The notes below the pieces were generated by a model. That model was given only the letters and a program-made list of their open reading frames with translations, had not been told where the DNA came from and did not search any database. A stretch of DNA of 64,000 nt from Streptomyces xanthochromogenes (lineage in GTDB: Bacteria > Actinomycetota > Actinomycetes > Streptomycetales > Streptomycetaceae): positions 1-64,000 of the forward strand of contig NZ_BMUZ01000008.1 in the NCBI RefSeq assembly GCF_014650455.1. The letters are read 5' to 3'. Below are positions 63,585 to 64,000 of this stretch, piece after piece (position 1 is the stretch's first letter; each line of letters begins with the position of its first letter). Made by a program: the position numbers and the translations under genes.

Positions 63585-64000
63585 GCGGGAACGGGCCCGA
63601 GGCAGGGGCGGGGGCACGGGGGACGATCAAGGTGGTCGTGGCCGACGACCAGTCCGTGGTGCGCGAGGGCATCGTGATGCTGCTCGGGCTGCTCCCCGGC
63701 ATCGAGGTCATCGGCTCGGCGCGGGACGGCGAGGAGGCGGTCGCCCTCACCGGCCGGCTGGCACCGGACATCGTCCTGATGGACCTGCGCATGCCGCGCT
63801 GCGACGGCGTCGAGGCGACCCGCCGCATCCGCGCCGAGCATCCCGGCACCGAGGTGGTGATCCTGACGACGTACGCCGACGACGACTCGCTCTTCCCCGC
63901 CCTGCAGGCCGGGGCGCGGGGCTATCTGACCAAGGACGCCGGGGGAGACGAGATCGTCAAGTCGATACAGGACGTGCTGGCCGGGCAGGCGGGCCTCGCC
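63581..64000 (+). CDS. NarL/LuxR-type response regulator (cut by window end)
   Basis: This is the start of a response regulator, with 140 codons visible. The receiver shows VVVADDQSVVREGI (acidic pair), the phospho-acceptor in DIVLMDLRMPRCDG, LTTYADD (switch Thr) and GARGYLTKDAGGDEIVKSI (Lys). The expected C-terminal LuxR-type HTH lies beyond position 64000. It overlaps its kinase gene by 4 nt, so the pair is co-translated. The target genes cannot be named. Confidence 0.88.
   Translation, partial: MSGNGPEAGAGARGTIKVVVADDQSVVREGIVMLLGLLPGIEVIGSARDGEEAVALTGRLAPDIVLMDLRMPRCDGVEATRRIRAEHPGTEVVILTTYADDDSLFPALQAGARGYLTKDAGGDEIVKSIQDVLAGQAGLA

Overview
The window reads as a stretch of a Streptomyces core chromosome. 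GC is very high with GC-rich third codon positions, GTG starts are common, and the gene set is that of the conserved region around hrdB, parE, nrdRJ, lexA, miaAB and the gluABCD/gluRK transport-sensor locus. From memory, the gene order follows the S. coelicolor SCO5773-SCO5825 interval; no search was possible. Nearly all coding space is accounted for. I see no insertion sequence, prophage, tRNA, rRNA or CRISPR array.

Layout. 1-3.1 kb (minus strand): a cysteine dioxygenase/rhodanese operon headed by a short Cys-ending leader peptide, then a flavoprotein monooxygenase. 3.2-10.6 kb: a glutamate ABC transporter (gluABCD, minus), diverging from an OmpR-type two-component system (gluR-gluK), with an orphan TAXI-type binding protein converging on it. 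10.7-18.8 kb: tRNA modification (miaB, miaA) around a small extradiol-dioxygenase-like protein, a membrane protein, dapF and a RelA/SpoT homologue (rshA). 19-25 kb: an M1 metallopeptidase, GTPase hflX and two tandem lipoprotein serine peptidases.

25.3-31.8 kb: a four-gene NRPS-independent siderophore (NIS) operon made of a diaminobutyrate-type aminotransferase, two IucA/IucC synthetases and an AlcB-like acyltransferase with a long disordered extension. It carries no N-hydroxylase, decarboxylase, exporter or receptor. This is the strongest candidate for an incompletely described system.

31.8-39 kb: DNA damage and dNTP supply (dinG, lexA, nrdR-nrdJ). 39-45 kb: a TerD-like protein, a DUF4937-like protein, a histidine phosphatase, an ADP-ribosylglycohydrolase, rnhB and two unrecognised genes. 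45.4-52.6 kb: a recQ with a C-terminal phosphoribosyltransferase-like domain, diverging from a DUF4192 gene across a head-to-head pair of DnaA-box-like sequences, then a glycogen-debranching-like protein and a NUDIX regulator. 53-64 kb: an ABC ATPase-permease fusion, a FadR-type regulator, the principal sigma factor hrdB, a secreted trypsin-like protease, a small zinc protein, parE, a CcdC-like membrane protein and a NarL-type two-component pair cut by the window end.

Three themes recur between genes. Many starts have a TANNNT hexamer 6-7 nt upstream, as expected for leaderless mRNAs. Several genes end in strong hairpins. Short degenerate or tandem repeats cluster at gene 3' ends.
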